From VAYN01 sp963702075 (GTDB lineage Bacteria; Actinomycetota; Thermoleophilia; Solirubrobacterales; 70-9), in assembly GCA_963702075.1 (NCBI GenBank), contig OY969703.1, positions 62,001 through 126,000 on the forward strand: a DNA stretch of 64,000 nt. The letters are read 5' to 3'. The notes beneath the pieces are model-generated. The model was not told where the DNA came from. It did not search any database and worked only from the letters and a program-made list of their open reading frames with translations. Below, one piece after another: positions 7,329-15,575 of this stretch. The translations under genes and the position numbers were made by a program. Position 1 is the first letter of the stretch. The number at the start of each line of letters is the position of its first letter.

Positions 7329-8051
7329 ATGCCGTCCAGCTCTCAGCGCAAGCAGCATGCGCTCGAGATGTTCGGGGAGCTGCCGGCTCGCTACGACGAG
7401 GTCGCGGCGGTCCTGAGCTTCTTTCAGGATCCGCGCTGGCGGCGGGCGGCGGTGGAGGCGGTCCAGGCCGGGCCTGACGATCGCGTTCTGGACATCGCCT
7501 GCGGGACGGGGCTGGTCAGCGAGGCGCTGGTCGAGCGCTGGGGCTGCCGGGTGGTGGGGCTGGATCAGAGCGCCGCGATGCTGGGACGGGCGCGGGCGAA
7601 GCTGGCCGAAGCCCCGCGGCTGGCGGCGAGGATCGATTACGTCGAGGGCGAAGCCGAGCACCTCCCCTTCGCCGACGGCGAGTTCGACCAGCTCACCTTC
7701 ACCTACCTGCTGCGTTACGTGGACGACCCGGCAGCGACCCTGCGGGAGCTGGCGCGGGTGGTCAAACCAGGTGGGCGGGTGTCGAGCCTCGAGTTCTGCG
7801 TCCCGCGCGGGATCTGGCTCTGGGCGTGGCGCCTCTACACCCGGGTCGGGCTGCCGGTCCTCGGGCGGATCGCCTCGCGGAGCTGGTTCGAGGCCGGCCG
7901 CTTCCTCGGTCCCAGCATCGAAGGCTTCTACAGCGACTGCCCCCTGCGCCGGCAGGTCGAGCTCTGGCAGGCGGCGGGCATCGAGCAGATAGAGGTGCGG
8001 CGGATGAGCCTCGGCGGCGGCGTCGTCATCTGGGGCACCGTTGGCGGCTGA
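7329..8051 (+). CDS. Class I SAM-dependent methyltransferase (UbiE/menaquinone-type)
   Basis: 240 residues. The SAM-binding motif I VLDIACGTGLVSEAL lies near residues 53-67, followed by the acidic loop VVGLDQS and a motif IV region FDQLTFTYLLRYVDDP. These are typical of UbiE/COQ5-like enzymes that methylate quinone rings or small molecules. The start MPSSSQRKQHALEMFGEL was chosen because MFGELPARYD is the usual N-terminus of the family; a longer open frame extends upstream only through the decayed peptidase. The stop overlaps the next start by 11 bases, so the two are probably co-transcribed and may act on a lipid or quinone. The substrate is unknown. Confidence 0.85.
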   Translation: MPSSSQRKQHALEMFGELPARYDEVAAVLSFFQDPRWRRAAVEAVQAGPDDRVLDIACGTGLVSEALVERWGCRVVGLDQSAAMLGRARAKLAEAPRLAARIDYVEGEAEHLPFADGEFDQLTFTYLLRYVDDPAATLRELARVVKPGGRVSSLEFCVPRGIWLWAWRLYTRVGLPVLGRIASRSWFEAGRFLGPSIEGFYSDCPLRRQVELWQAAGIEQIEVRRMSLGGGVVIWGTVGG

Positions 8052-8790
8052 GCCCGGCCCGCGTCCCGCTTTCTACGCCCTGCGCCCAGGCGGCTGGCGC
8101 GACCTGGTCACGGTGATGCACCCGCCCTACACGCTCTGGCACGTCAGCAATGTGGCGATCGGGGCGGCGGTGGCGGCGCACGTATACGTCGGCCGTCTGG
8201 CGGCGACGATGGCGGCCTTCTTCCTCGCCGTCGGAGTCGGGGCCCACGCCCTCGACGAGCTGCAAGGGCGCCCCCTGGGCACCCAGCTCTCCCAGCGCAC
8301 GCTCATCGCCTTGTCCGTCGGCGGCCTCGGCGGCGCACTGGCGATCGGCGTCGCCGGCACGATCGTCGTCTCCCCCACCCTCGTGCCGCTGGTCCTGGCC
8401 GGCGGCTTCATCGCCCCCGCCTACAACCTCGAGTGGTTAAACGGCCGCTTCCACACCGACTTCTGGCTGGCGGCCTCCTGGGGCGGATTCTCCGCCTTCA
8501 CCGGCTGGTACGTGAACGCCCTCGGTCTCCACTCCCCCCGCGAAGCAATCGCAGCCACCGCCGCGGTGCTCGCCTGCTTCACCCTCACCACCGTCCAACG
8601 CCGCCTCTCGACCCCGGTCCGCCAACTCCGCCGCCGCACCGTGGCAGTCAGCGGCGAGCAGCACCTAACCGACGGCACCGTCCAACACCTCCACCGCGAC
8701 GACCTAGCCCGCCCCCTCGACGGCGCCCTGCGCGGCCTGTCGATCGCAGTGCCGCTGCTGGCGGTGGCGATGATCGCCCTGCGGCTTTAG
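8041..8790 (+). CDS. Multi-pass membrane protein, distantly UbiA-like
   Basis: 249 residues with about six to eight hydrophobic segments. The start is TTG inside the end of the methyltransferase gene; there is no better start downstream before the conserved MHPPYTLWHVSNVAIGA. A short motif HALDELQGRPLGT follows the second membrane segment, at the place where UbiA prenyltransferases carry an aspartate-rich substrate motif, but the full NDxxDxxxD motif is absent. I therefore call it only UbiA-like. The last 70 residues are more polar (GEQHLTDG...HLHRDDLARP) before a final membrane segment. With the upstream UbiE-like methyltransferase it could belong to isoprenoid or quinone metabolism, but this is uncertain. 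Confidence 0.7.
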   Translation: MAAEPGPRPAFYALRPGGWRDLVTVMHPPYTLWHVSNVAIGAAVAAHVYVGRLAATMAAFFLAVGVGAHALDELQGRPLGTQLSQRTLIALSVGGLGGALAIGVAGTIVVSPTLVPLVLAGGFIAPAYNLEWLNGRFHTDFWLAASWGGFSAFTGWYVNALGLHSPREAIAATAAVLACFTLTTVQRRLSTPVRQLRRRTVAVSGEQHLTDGTVQHLHRDDLARPLDGALRGLSIAVPLLAVAMIALRL

Positions 8791-8821
8791 GCGCTGTCGC
8801 GGGAATGGCGAGCCCAGCGGA

Positions 8822-8864
8822 AACGCGCCCGACGGGATTTGAACCTGTGACCTTCGGTTCGTAG
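8822..8864 (-). repeat. Copy of tRNA-Arg 3' part (att-like direct repeat)
   Basis: These 43 bases repeat the 3' half of the tRNA-Arg gene at 11270-11343 (acceptor 3' strand, T arm and anticodon region, bases 11268-11311), with one substitution and one missing T, then diverge. The copy is in the same orientation as the intact gene. A partial tRNA 3' end facing an intact tRNA is the usual mark of site-specific integration. Confidence 0.85.
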
Positions 8865-8924
8865 GACGCGGGAGAGTGTGGGGCTGGCGAGGTGTTCGCG
8901 ATGCTGATGCGGCCGGGATGTGAC

Positions 8925-9187
8925 CTAAAGCGGCACAGCCTCGGCCAGCACGGCGTCCCGCAGGTAGGGCGAGAGGCTTCCCTCGGTTAAGACATCGACC
9001 TCAACGCCGAGTGCTTCGCATAGCTGCTGCGAGAGCCTAATGAGATCGAAGAGGCTGCGACCTTCATCCATATCCACGATGAACAGGGGCGGGCGCCAGC
9101 GGACAAGACGCGTACGTTCTGGCCTCCATGCACGGCCGCTAGCTGTTTCGTGGCCCTAAGCGCGCCCTCAGACAAAACATCCCACAT
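8925..9187 (-). pseudogene. Broken MNT-type nucleotidyltransferase (MntA-like)
   Basis: The C-terminal part reads DMDEGRSLFDLIRLSQQL and ends SPYLRDAVLAEAVPL, a very typical end of minimal nucleotidyltransferase (MNT) antitoxin-like proteins. The N-terminal part, AAVHGGQNVRV, is in another frame. The catalytic GSxxRG...DxD stretch that should join them is replaced by a deletion with frameshift near 9095-9115. No HEPN partner is seen beside it, so it is probably a dead remnant of a HEPN/MNT pair. Confidence 0.7.
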
Positions 9188-9207
9188 CGATGCTAGCTTA
9201 ACCGGGC

Positions 9208-9462
9208 GTGGAACCAATTAGGAAGAGCGCAGAGCCCGAGATGGCAGAGCTACCGGAGAATTGGAAGACCTTGCCGGGCGGAACTCCGACCCCCAACTGG
9301 GTTGCGGCGCTTCAAGAGGCGCGCCATTCTGAGACCCGCGCGATCAACGAGGGCAGTAGGTCTGAGACGGTCCCTCTCCCCCAAGGATGGGGAGAAATGG
9401 CATCGAGCGATCCCATGCCCGATGTCGCTGCAACGGTTCGTCGATCACGGGAATCTCATTAG
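9208..9462 (+). CDS. Small protein of two tandem LPxxW...PxP motifs
   Basis: 84 residues starting at GTG. It contains two copies of the same motif: LPENWKTLPGGTPTPNWVAA and LPQGWGEMASSDPMPDVAA, each followed by a basic xxxRxS/R segment. Such short LPxxW-PxP proteins occur next to toxin-antitoxin or restriction genes, but I know no proven function. It lies between the broken nucleotidyltransferase (divergent) and the ImmA/IrrE gene, 150 bases upstream of the latter. There is no signal peptide or membrane segment. Confidence 0.6.
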   Translation: MEPIRKSAEPEMAELPENWKTLPGGTPTPNWVAALQEARHSETRAINEGSRSETVPLPQGWGEMASSDPMPDVAATVRRSRESH

Positions 9463-9612
9463 GCCTCCGGCCAAATCCGCAAAGGCCATCCGCATCTTCC
9501 GGCGAACAGGCGAAGACCGGACCTTCAATGGCATCTAGTCTCAGATGATGGCGCCAAGGCAATTCAGCATTCAAGGAGACCGACCCTCGGGGTCGGCATA
9601 ATCCCGGCGATC

Positions 9613-10758
9613 ATGGCGACCCGAGTCGAGGTCTCGCCTCGCCTGCTGACCTGGGCCTCTGAACGCTCCGGTGTCGATCCGCAGGATCTTGGGGAGAAGT
9701 TTCCGAAGCTAGAGGCCTGGGCCAGCGGAGAGATCAGGCCGACCCTCAAGCAGTTAGAGAAATTTGCGCGGGCCACCCATACGCCCTTTGGATTCCTGCT
9801 GCTCAGAGAGCCCCCGGACGAGCGCTTACCAGTCCCCGACTTTCGCACGATTCCAAGGGGCGGGTCGTCGCGCCCAAGCCCGAATCTGTTGGACACGATC
9901 TTTCTCTGCGAGCAACGCCAGGAGTGGTATCGCGGCTACATGCAGTCCATTGGAGGAGAGCCCCTCCCCTTCGTTGGTTCGTTCAACCGCCGAATGGACA
10001 TAGCTAAAGCTGCCAAGAAAATGCGACAGCAGTTGAGCTTTGACCTCGACTCCCGCCGTGAAATGTCGAGCTGGTCGGAGGCGCTTCGGGAGTTTGCAGA
10101 ACGTGCTGAGGATGCAGGCGTTCTAGTGATGATCAATGGCGTTGTTGGGAGCAATACCCATCGAAAGCTGGACCCTGAAGAGTTCCGAGGATTCGCCCTC
10201 GTTGACAGCTTGGCACCGGTTGTGTTCATCAACGGAGCAGATAGCAAGGCTGCTCAGATCTTCACGCTGGCACATGAGCTTGCCCATGTATGGCTCGGCG
10301 CACCGGCGCTTTCCAATCTTCGCTTGGACATCAAACCCGATCAAGAGGTCGAGCGCTGGTGCAACGCAGTTGCGGCCGAGCTGCTTGTACCGATGGATGC
10401 CCTACGAACGCAGTACTCCGATGACGCTCCGCTTAGTGACGAGGTCTCCCGCCTTGCCCGCCTGTATCGCGTCAGCACCCTTGTCGCGCTGCGACGAATC
10501 TTTGACGCTGGCTATCTCAGCTGGGAGAAGTATCGAAGGGCATTTACAGAGGAGCTATCTCGGATTAGCGAGAAAAAACGCTCGGCCGGAGGCGACTTCT
10601 ATAAGACGCAGCCGATACGAGCAAGCAAGCGTTTCGCTCGCGCGATCGTTGCTGACACGCTAGAAGGCAGGACTCTCCATCGAGACGCGTTCCAGCTCTT
10701 GGGAATCCGAAAGCATGAGACGTTTGCCGAGCTAGGTGATCGTCTAGGGGTCACTTGA
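9613..10758 (+). CDS. ImmA/IrrE-family metallopeptidase with N-terminal HTH-like region
   Basis: 381 residues. Residues 10-65 resemble a short XRE-like helix-turn-helix (LLTWASERSGVDPQDL...LKQLEKFARATHTPFG). The zinc peptidase motif HELAH is at 221-225, within AAQIFTLAHELAHVWLG, and the third ligand is probably Glu near VERWCNAVAAELLVP. Proteins of this type cleave repressors or antitoxins (ImmA of ICEBs1, IrrE of Deinococcus). The next gene begins in its stop codon (TGATG), and pairing with a DUF4411 PIN-type gene is a recurrent toxin-antitoxin layout in which this protein would be the antitoxin/regulator. Confidence 0.9.
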   Translation: MATRVEVSPRLLTWASERSGVDPQDLGEKFPKLEAWASGEIRPTLKQLEKFARATHTPFGFLLLREPPDERLPVPDFRTIPRGGSSRPSPNLLDTIFLCEQRQEWYRGYMQSIGGEPLPFVGSFNRRMDIAKAAKKMRQQLSFDLDSRREMSSWSEALREFAERAEDAGVLVMINGVVGSNTHRKLDPEEFRGFALVDSLAPVVFINGADSKAAQIFTLAHELAHVWLGAPALSNLRLDIKPDQEVERWCNAVAAELLVPMDALRTQYSDDAPLSDEVSRLARLYRVSTLVALRRIFDAGYLSWEKYRRAFTEELSRISEKKRSAGGDFYKTQPIRASKRFARAIVADTLEGRTLHRDAFQLLGIRKHETFAELGDRLGVT

Positions 10759-11186
10759 TGTACCTCCTCGACGCTAACGTCTTCATCCAGGCTAAGAACC
10801 TTCACTACGGGTTCGACTTCTGTCCCGCTTTCTGGGATTGGCTCGTCAAACAGCATGAAGCCGAAACGGTCTTCAGCGTCGAGAAAGTTCTCGATGAGCT
10901 GAAGGCAGGCGCTGATCCTCTCTCCGAATGGGCAGAAGCTCGCCCAGACTTCTTTGTCAAACCCGATGAAGCGGTCATCCCGAGCCTTCAGACGGTTAGC
11001 AACTGGGCAGCGGGAGCTGGCTATGACCCTGCAGCCGTGACCACGTTCCTCCAGATCGGTGACTACTACCTCGTAGCCCAAGCCCACGCCCACAAATTCA
11101 CGGTAGTAACCCATGAGATCCCGGCCAACTCGCCAAAGAAGATCAAGATCCGAACGCCTGTATTCAACTCGGGATCAAATGCATGA
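10758..11186 (+). CDS. DUF4411 PIN-like protein, probable toxin, C-terminus frameshifted
   Basis: 142 residues as read from the ATG that overlaps the previous stop. The N-terminus MYLLDANVFIQAKNLHYGF has the first PIN-domain aspartate (LLDAN); later acidic residues include EKVLDELKAG and IGDYYLVAQA. The reading ends early with TPVFNSGSNA. One frame over, from about 11152, NACIQLGIKCMSPYEMLKVE continues as the expected DUF4411 C-terminus to TAG at 11237-11239. Restoring one base in the atccgaacgcc stretch (to give Ile-Pro-Asn) joins the two. So either the toxin is naturally truncated by a one-base deletion or there is an assembly error. Confidence 0.85.
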   Translation: MYLLDANVFIQAKNLHYGFDFCPAFWDWLVKQHEAETVFSVEKVLDELKAGADPLSEWAEARPDFFVKPDEAVIPSLQTVSNWAAGAGYDPAAVTTFLQIGDYYLVAQAHAHKFTVVTHEIPANSPKKIKIRTPVFNSGSNA

Positions 11187-11269
11187 GCCCCTACGAAATG
11201 CTGAAGGTCGAGCGAGCGAAGTTTGTGCTGGGTCCGTAGCGAGGACATCAGCCCCGGAGCACAACGGAA

Positions 11270-11343
<74 letters not shown>

Positions 11344-11395
11344 GAGCGGCCGGGTGGTGCCGGCGAGGGTCGAGATTAAAGGATGGGGCTGGGTT

Positions 11396-11824
11396 TTAGG
11401 CGAGTCGGGCGTTGAGGGTGATCTCGGGCACGCCGGCCAGGGCTCGGGAGACGACGCAGCCGTCCTTGGCTTTCTCGGCGTAGGAGCCGAAGGCGTCCTC
11501 GTCGAGGCCGGGGACGGAGCCCGCGACGTCGAGATCGATCTTGGCGATGGTCGGGAGGCCCTCGACCAGACGGAGGTGGACGCGGGCCTCGGCCTCGATC
11601 GAGTCGGGCGGGTGGTCGGCTTCGGTGAGGACGAGGCTCAGTGCCATCGCGAAGCAGCCCGCGTGCGCGGCGGCGATCAGCTCCTCGGGATTGGTCCCCT
11701 CGCCCTCCTCGAACCTCGAGCTGAAGGAGTAGTTGCCTTCGAAGACCCCATCGCCCACCTTGACCGTGCCGCTGCCTCCTTTGAGGTCGCCCTTCCACTC
11801 CGCGCTGCCGTTCCTCGTCGCCAT
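11396..11824 (-). CDS. OsmC/Ohr-family peroxiredoxin-like protein
   Basis: 142 residues. It has the OsmC signature GTNPEELIAAAHAGCFAMAL with the first reactive cysteine, and a second cysteine in EKAKDGCVVSRAL. OsmC proteins reduce organic hydroperoxides with these two thiols. The gene stands alone between the tRNA-Arg gene and an MFS gene on the same strand, about 36 bases from the MFS stop. Length and motifs agree with the family. Confidence 0.93.
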   Translation of the reverse strand: MATRNGSAEWKGDLKGGSGTVKVGDGVFEGNYSFSSRFEEGEGTNPEELIAAAHAGCFAMALSLVLTEADHPPDSIEAEARVHLRLVEGLPTIAKIDLDVAGSVPGLDEDAFGSYAEKAKDGCVVSRALAGVPEITLNARLA

Positions 11825-11859
11825 TTCCTCGTCCCTTCGTTCGGGTTTACGAGGTCCAC

Positions 11860-13449
11860 CTACCCGGTTTGGGCCGTCGAATCTTCCTCGGCGTAGGAGG
11901 CCAGGAGCTTGCGCTCGTCGTCTTTGTTCGGGAAGCGGGTCGCAACCAGGAGGGCGCCGAGGAGGATGGCGACGATGCCCGCTACGTAGGCCCAGGTGTC
12001 GCCGTGGAGAAAGGCGCCGCGGGCTCCTTCGACGATCGATTCGGCGTAACGGGGGTGCTGTTCGGCGACGGAGGCGGCGCTGGAGAAGGATTTGGTGAGC
12101 TCGTTTTCGACGCTGGTGGAGACGTCGTGCGGGGCCGAGGCGACGGCTGCGGTCGCCGCGGCCGCGTAGCCCGCGGTCAGCAGAGCGCCGAGGATCGACT
12201 GCATGATCGCCCCGCCCAGGTCGCGCTGCAGGTCCGCCGTCGCCGAGGCCATCCCCGCCCGGTGCACCGGGACCGAGGCGGTCAGCGAGCGCGAGGCGGG
12301 GGTGCCGGCGAAGCCGACCCCGATCCCGACCAGCAGGTAGCCGAGGCCGACGTGCCAGTAGTGGGCATTCTCGTCCCAGAGCAGCAGCATCACCAGGAAG
12401 CCGGCCAGGCAGAAGGCGTAGCCGACCAGGAGCGTGAAGCGGGCGCCGCGGGTCTCGACCAGGTGCGCCGAGCGCGGCGCGACGATGACCATGCCGATCG
12501 CCCCCGGCAGGATCGCCAGGCCGGCGTCGAGGGTCGAGTACTCGAGCACGTTCTGCAGGTACTGCTGGCCGATGAACATCGCCGCCATCAGCGAGCCGAA
12601 GACGATGATCCCGGCGCAGGCGGCGACCCAGAAGATCCGCCGCCCGGCAACCTCGAAGTCGTACAGCGGCGAGGGCGCCCGGCGCTGGCGCAGGACGAAG
12701 GCGACGATCGCGGCGACGGCGACGACCCCGAGGCCGGCGGCAGCTGCACCCGCTCCCGGCACCGGGGCGAAGTTGATCCCCAGGACCAGGGCGGCGACCA
12801 TCACCACCGAGAGGATGCCGCCGAGGTTGTCGACCCGGTCGGAGGTCTCGTTGACGTGGGCGGGGACGAAGCGCCAGGCGAGGTAGAAGGCGAGGAGCGC
12901 CAGCGGCAGGGTGACGAAGAAGACCGACTCCCAGTCGAACTGGGTCAGCAGGGCGCCGGAGACAAGCGGGCCGAGCGCCGAGATCCCTCCCCCCAGGGCC
13001 GACCAGAGGGCGATCGCCCGGGTCCGGTCCGGCCCGCTCCAGAGCGCGGTGATCAGCGCCAGCGTGGTCGGGAAGGCCATCCCGGCGGCGAGGCCGCCGA
13101 GCAGGCGGGCACCGAAGAGGACGCCGACCGACGGCGCGAAGCCGGCGAGCAGCGAGGCCGGGATCGCCAGGGCCGTACCGGCCAGCAGCATCTCCTTGCG
13201 CCCGTGCGTGTCGCCGAGCGCGCCGAGGTAGAGGACCGAGGCGGCGAGCCCGAGCGAGTAGCCGACGGCAACGAGGTCGAGACCGGTCTGGCTGGCGTCG
13301 AAGGCCTTGCCGATGTCCGGCAGGGCGACGTTCGCGACCGCGAGGTTGAGGTTGGCGACCGCGGCGACGGCGATCAGCGCCGTCAGCACCAGCTTCGCGT
13401 TCGGCGGGGCCGAGGAGGAGCTCGGCGCGGGCGTAACGGTCGAGGACAT
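11860..13449 (-). CDS. MFS multidrug transporter (DHA2/EmrB type)
   Basis: 529 residues and about 14 membrane segments. The motif A region is LGALGDTHGRKEMLLAG between segments 2 and 3, and the motif C-like ALGGGISALGPLVSGALL lies in segment 5. The start ATG at 13449 gives MSSTVTPAPSSSSAPP, a short polar head before the first membrane segment; the frame is open further upstream but without signal. The pronounced polar stretch near residues 430-480 is the large loop before the last segment. It is divergent from another DHA2-type gene 43 bases away, so the two probably share a promoter region. The substrate is unknown. Confidence 0.9.
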   Translation of the reverse strand: MSSTVTPAPSSSSAPPNAKLVLTALIAVAAVANLNLAVANVALPDIGKAFDASQTGLDLVAVGYSLGLAASVLYLGALGDTHGRKEMLLAGTALAIPASLLAGFAPSVGVLFGARLLGGLAAGMAFPTTLALITALWSGPDRTRAIALWSALGGGISALGPLVSGALLTQFDWESVFFVTLPLALLAFYLAWRFVPAHVNETSDRVDNLGGILSVVMVAALVLGINFAPVPGAGAAAAGLGVVAVAAIVAFVLRQRRAPSPLYDFEVAGRRIFWVAACAGIIVFGSLMAAMFIGQQYLQNVLEYSTLDAGLAILPGAIGMVIVAPRSAHLVETRGARFTLLVGYAFCLAGFLVMLLLWDENAHYWHVGLGYLLVGIGVGFAGTPASRSLTASVPVHRAGMASATADLQRDLGGAIMQSILGALLTAGYAAAATAAVASAPHDVSTSVENELTKSFSSAASVAEQHPRYAESIVEGARGAFLHGDTWAYVAGIVAILLGALLVATRFPNKDDERKLLASYAEEDSTAQTG

Positions 13450-13492
13450 CGATCCAACCTTATTCGCCCCCGCCACCACATAGGGTGGCGCG

Positions 13493-15070
13493 ATGACCAA
13501 GTGGGCGGTACTCGTGGTGCTCGGGGCGGCGCAGTTCCTGATGGTCCTCGACCAGGCGGTGATGAACGTCGCGATCAGCCAGCTGGTCGAAGACTTCGAC
13601 ACCACGGTGACGACTATCCAGGCCGTGATCGCCCTCTACGCGCTGGTCATGGCCGGGCTGATGCTGACCGGCGGCAAGCTCGGCGACATCTTCGGCCGCC
13701 GCCGCGTCTTCGCGATCGGGCTGGTCATCTACGGGATCGGGTCGGGGCTTACCGCCGCCTCCTGGAGCGTTCCCTCGCTGATGTTCGGCTGGTCGATCCT
13801 CGAGGGGATCGGCGCCGCCCTCGTCCTGCCCGCCATGGTCGCCCTGGTCGCCGGCACCTACCGCGACAAGGACCGCGCCGTCGCCTACGGGGTGCTCGGC
13901 GGCGTCGCCGGTGCCGGGATCGCGGTCGGGCCGATCCTCGGCGGCTGGGTCACCACCGACTTCACCTGGCGCCTCGTCTTCGCCGGCGAGGTCGTCGTCG
14001 CGATCGGGATCCTGCTCGGCACCAAACTGATGGCCGAACCGGAGAGCGAGGGGGAGCGACCCGTCCTCGACTGGGTCGGCGGCGTCCTCTCCGCCGCCGG
14101 GCTCGCCGTCGTGGTCTTCGCCGTCCTACAGGCGAGCAACTGGGGCTGGCTGGCGCCGCGCAGCTCGCCGATCACCCCGTTCGGCTTCTCGCTGACGCCG
14201 TTCGTGCTCGCCGCCGGCGGCGCCCTGCTCGCCGGCTTCGTCGGCTGGGAGCGCCGGCGCGAGCGCCGCGGCGAGGAACCGCTGCTGCACCTCGACCTGC
14301 TGAAAGTCCCGGCGCTGCGCGGCGGGGTCTCGATGTTCCTCGCCCAGAACCTCGTCCTGATGGGGATCTTCTTCACGATCCCGCTCTTCCTGCAGATCGT
14401 CCAGGGCCTCGACGCGCTGGAAACCGGAGTGCGGATGCTGCCCACCTCGGTCGGCCTCTTCCTCAGTGCGATCGTCGGCTCGAGCCTGGCGACCCGCTTC
14501 GCGCCGCGGCCGCTGGTCCGCACCGGCCTCGCCCTCGTCTTCGTCTCGACCCTGCTGCTGCTGGGGACGATCGAGCCCGAACTCGACAATCCCTCCTTCC
14601 TCTTCGCGATGGGTGTCCTCGGGGTCGGCATGGGCCTGGTCGTCTCCCAGCTCGGCAACGTCGTCCAGTCGGCGATCGGCGACGAGCAGCGCAGCGAAGC
14701 CGGCGGCCTGCAGTACACCGCCCAGCAGCTCGGCTCCTCGCTCGGCACCGCCTTCCTCGGGGCGATCGTGATCACCGGTCTGATCACCGCCTTCACCGGC
14801 AACATCGCCGACGACCCGCAGGTCTCCGACCGCGTCCAACAGCAGGTCGAAGTGCAGCTCAGCGCCGGCGGCAGCTTCGTCGCTTCCGACGAAGTGCGGG
14901 CGGCCGCCGAGTCCGAGCGCCTCGCCCCGCGGACGACCGACGCGCTCGTCTCCCACTACGAAGACGCGCAGCTGAAGGCGCTGAAGCTCGCCTTCCTCGT
15001 CGCCGCCCTGCTGGTGCTGGCGTCCTTCTGGTCGACCCGGCGGCTGCCGGCCGAGCGCCTTACCGTTTGA
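13493..15070 (+). CDS. MFS transporter, DHA2 drug:proton antiporter family
   Basis: 525 residues and 14 predicted membrane segments. The N-terminus AQFLMVLDQAVMNVAISQL (usually LDxTIVNVALP) is typical of EmrB/QacA-like exporters. Motif A is GGKLGDIFGRRRVF and motif C is GVAGAGIAVGPILGGW. A C-terminal extracytoplasmic loop (VQQQVEVQLSAGGSF...) precedes the last segment. The gene faces away from the 11860-13449 transporter and its last 11 bases overlap the thioesterase gene on the other strand. Likely an exporter of toxic organic compounds; substrate unknown. Confidence 0.9.
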   Translation: MTKWAVLVVLGAAQFLMVLDQAVMNVAISQLVEDFDTTVTTIQAVIALYALVMAGLMLTGGKLGDIFGRRRVFAIGLVIYGIGSGLTAASWSVPSLMFGWSILEGIGAALVLPAMVALVAGTYRDKDRAVAYGVLGGVAGAGIAVGPILGGWVTTDFTWRLVFAGEVVVAIGILLGTKLMAEPESEGERPVLDWVGGVLSAAGLAVVVFAVLQASNWGWLAPRSSPITPFGFSLTPFVLAAGGALLAGFVGWERRRERRGEEPLLHLDLLKVPALRGGVSMFLAQNLVLMGIFFTIPLFLQIVQGLDALETGVRMLPTSVGLFLSAIVGSSLATRFAPRPLVRTGLALVFVSTLLLLGTIEPELDNPSFLFAMGVLGVGMGLVVSQLGNVVQSAIGDEQRSEAGGLQYTAQQLGSSLGTAFLGAIVITGLITAFTGNIADDPQVSDRVQQQVEVQLSAGGSFVASDEVRAAAESERLAPRTTDALVSHYEDAQLKALKLAFLVAALLVLASFWSTRRLPAERLTV

Positions 15071-15509
15071 GCCGCACGTGCCAGCGCACGCTGGCGACTG
15101 CGACAACGGCGCCGTCGGCGTCGGTCAGCTCGACCTCGCAGGGGAACTCGACCTTGCCGTCGGCGTCGAGGGTCGCGAGCGCCTGCTCGGCGGGGACGCC
15201 GAGACGGGCCGTCGCGGTGATCGTGCCGTTGGCGATCTTGTCGTAGGAGATCTCGGCGCTGCGGGCAAGCGGCGTCACGTCGGCCATCCGCTCGAGGAAG
15301 GCGCCGACGAAGGCCGCGCCCGAGGCGGTCTCGGCGACGGTGAAGAGAGCGCCGGCGTGCTGGGAGCCGACGTGGTTGAGCAGCTCGGAGCGCTCGGGGA
15401 GGATCGCCGTCGCCTCGCCCTCGCCGATGCTGGTCACTTCCACGCCGAGGTAGCCGACGAAGGGCACCGCCTGGCTCATGCCTTTCGCGATGAGGTCGAA
15501 GTCGGTCAT
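15060..15509 (-). CDS. Hotdog-fold thioesterase (PaaI/DUF4442-like)
   Basis: 149 residues, one hotdog domain. GSQHAGALFTVAETASG is the active-site helix region of PaaI-type acyl-CoA thioesterases (HAGALFTLAE), and the preceding AILPERSELLNHVG is the usual beta strand and loop. It hydrolyses an acyl-CoA, but the acyl chain cannot be read from sequence. It lies just downstream of and on the same strand as the crotonase gene (66-base gap), consistent with fatty-acid or aromatic acyl-CoA catabolism. Confidence 0.87.
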   Translation of the reverse strand: MTDFDLIAKGMSQAVPFVGYLGVEVTSIGEGEATAILPERSELLNHVGSQHAGALFTVAETASGAAFVGAFLERMADVTPLARSAEISYDKIANGTITATARLGVPAEQALATLDADGKVEFPCEVELTDADGAVVAVASVRWHVRLKR

Positions 15510-15575
15510 CGGCGCAGCCTATCTTCACCGAGTCGTGAGACCTGACGCATGACGTCAGCTTTCACGGACTCGCTC

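Noticed and set aside
6804..8051. 415-residue reading that joins 6804 to the methyltransferase
   Set aside because: The first 175 residues are Arg/Gly-rich out-of-frame reading of the M55 remnant. The methyltransferase starts at 7329.
8822..8864. A second functional tRNA-Arg
   Set aside because: Only the 3' half is present with no D arm or 5' acceptor strand, so it is a repeat copy.
11869..15246. Plus-strand open frame of 1125 residues across two MFS genes
   Set aside because: It is an Arg/Gly/Asp-rich shadow of high-GC genes; the real genes on both strands have membrane segments and MFS motifs.
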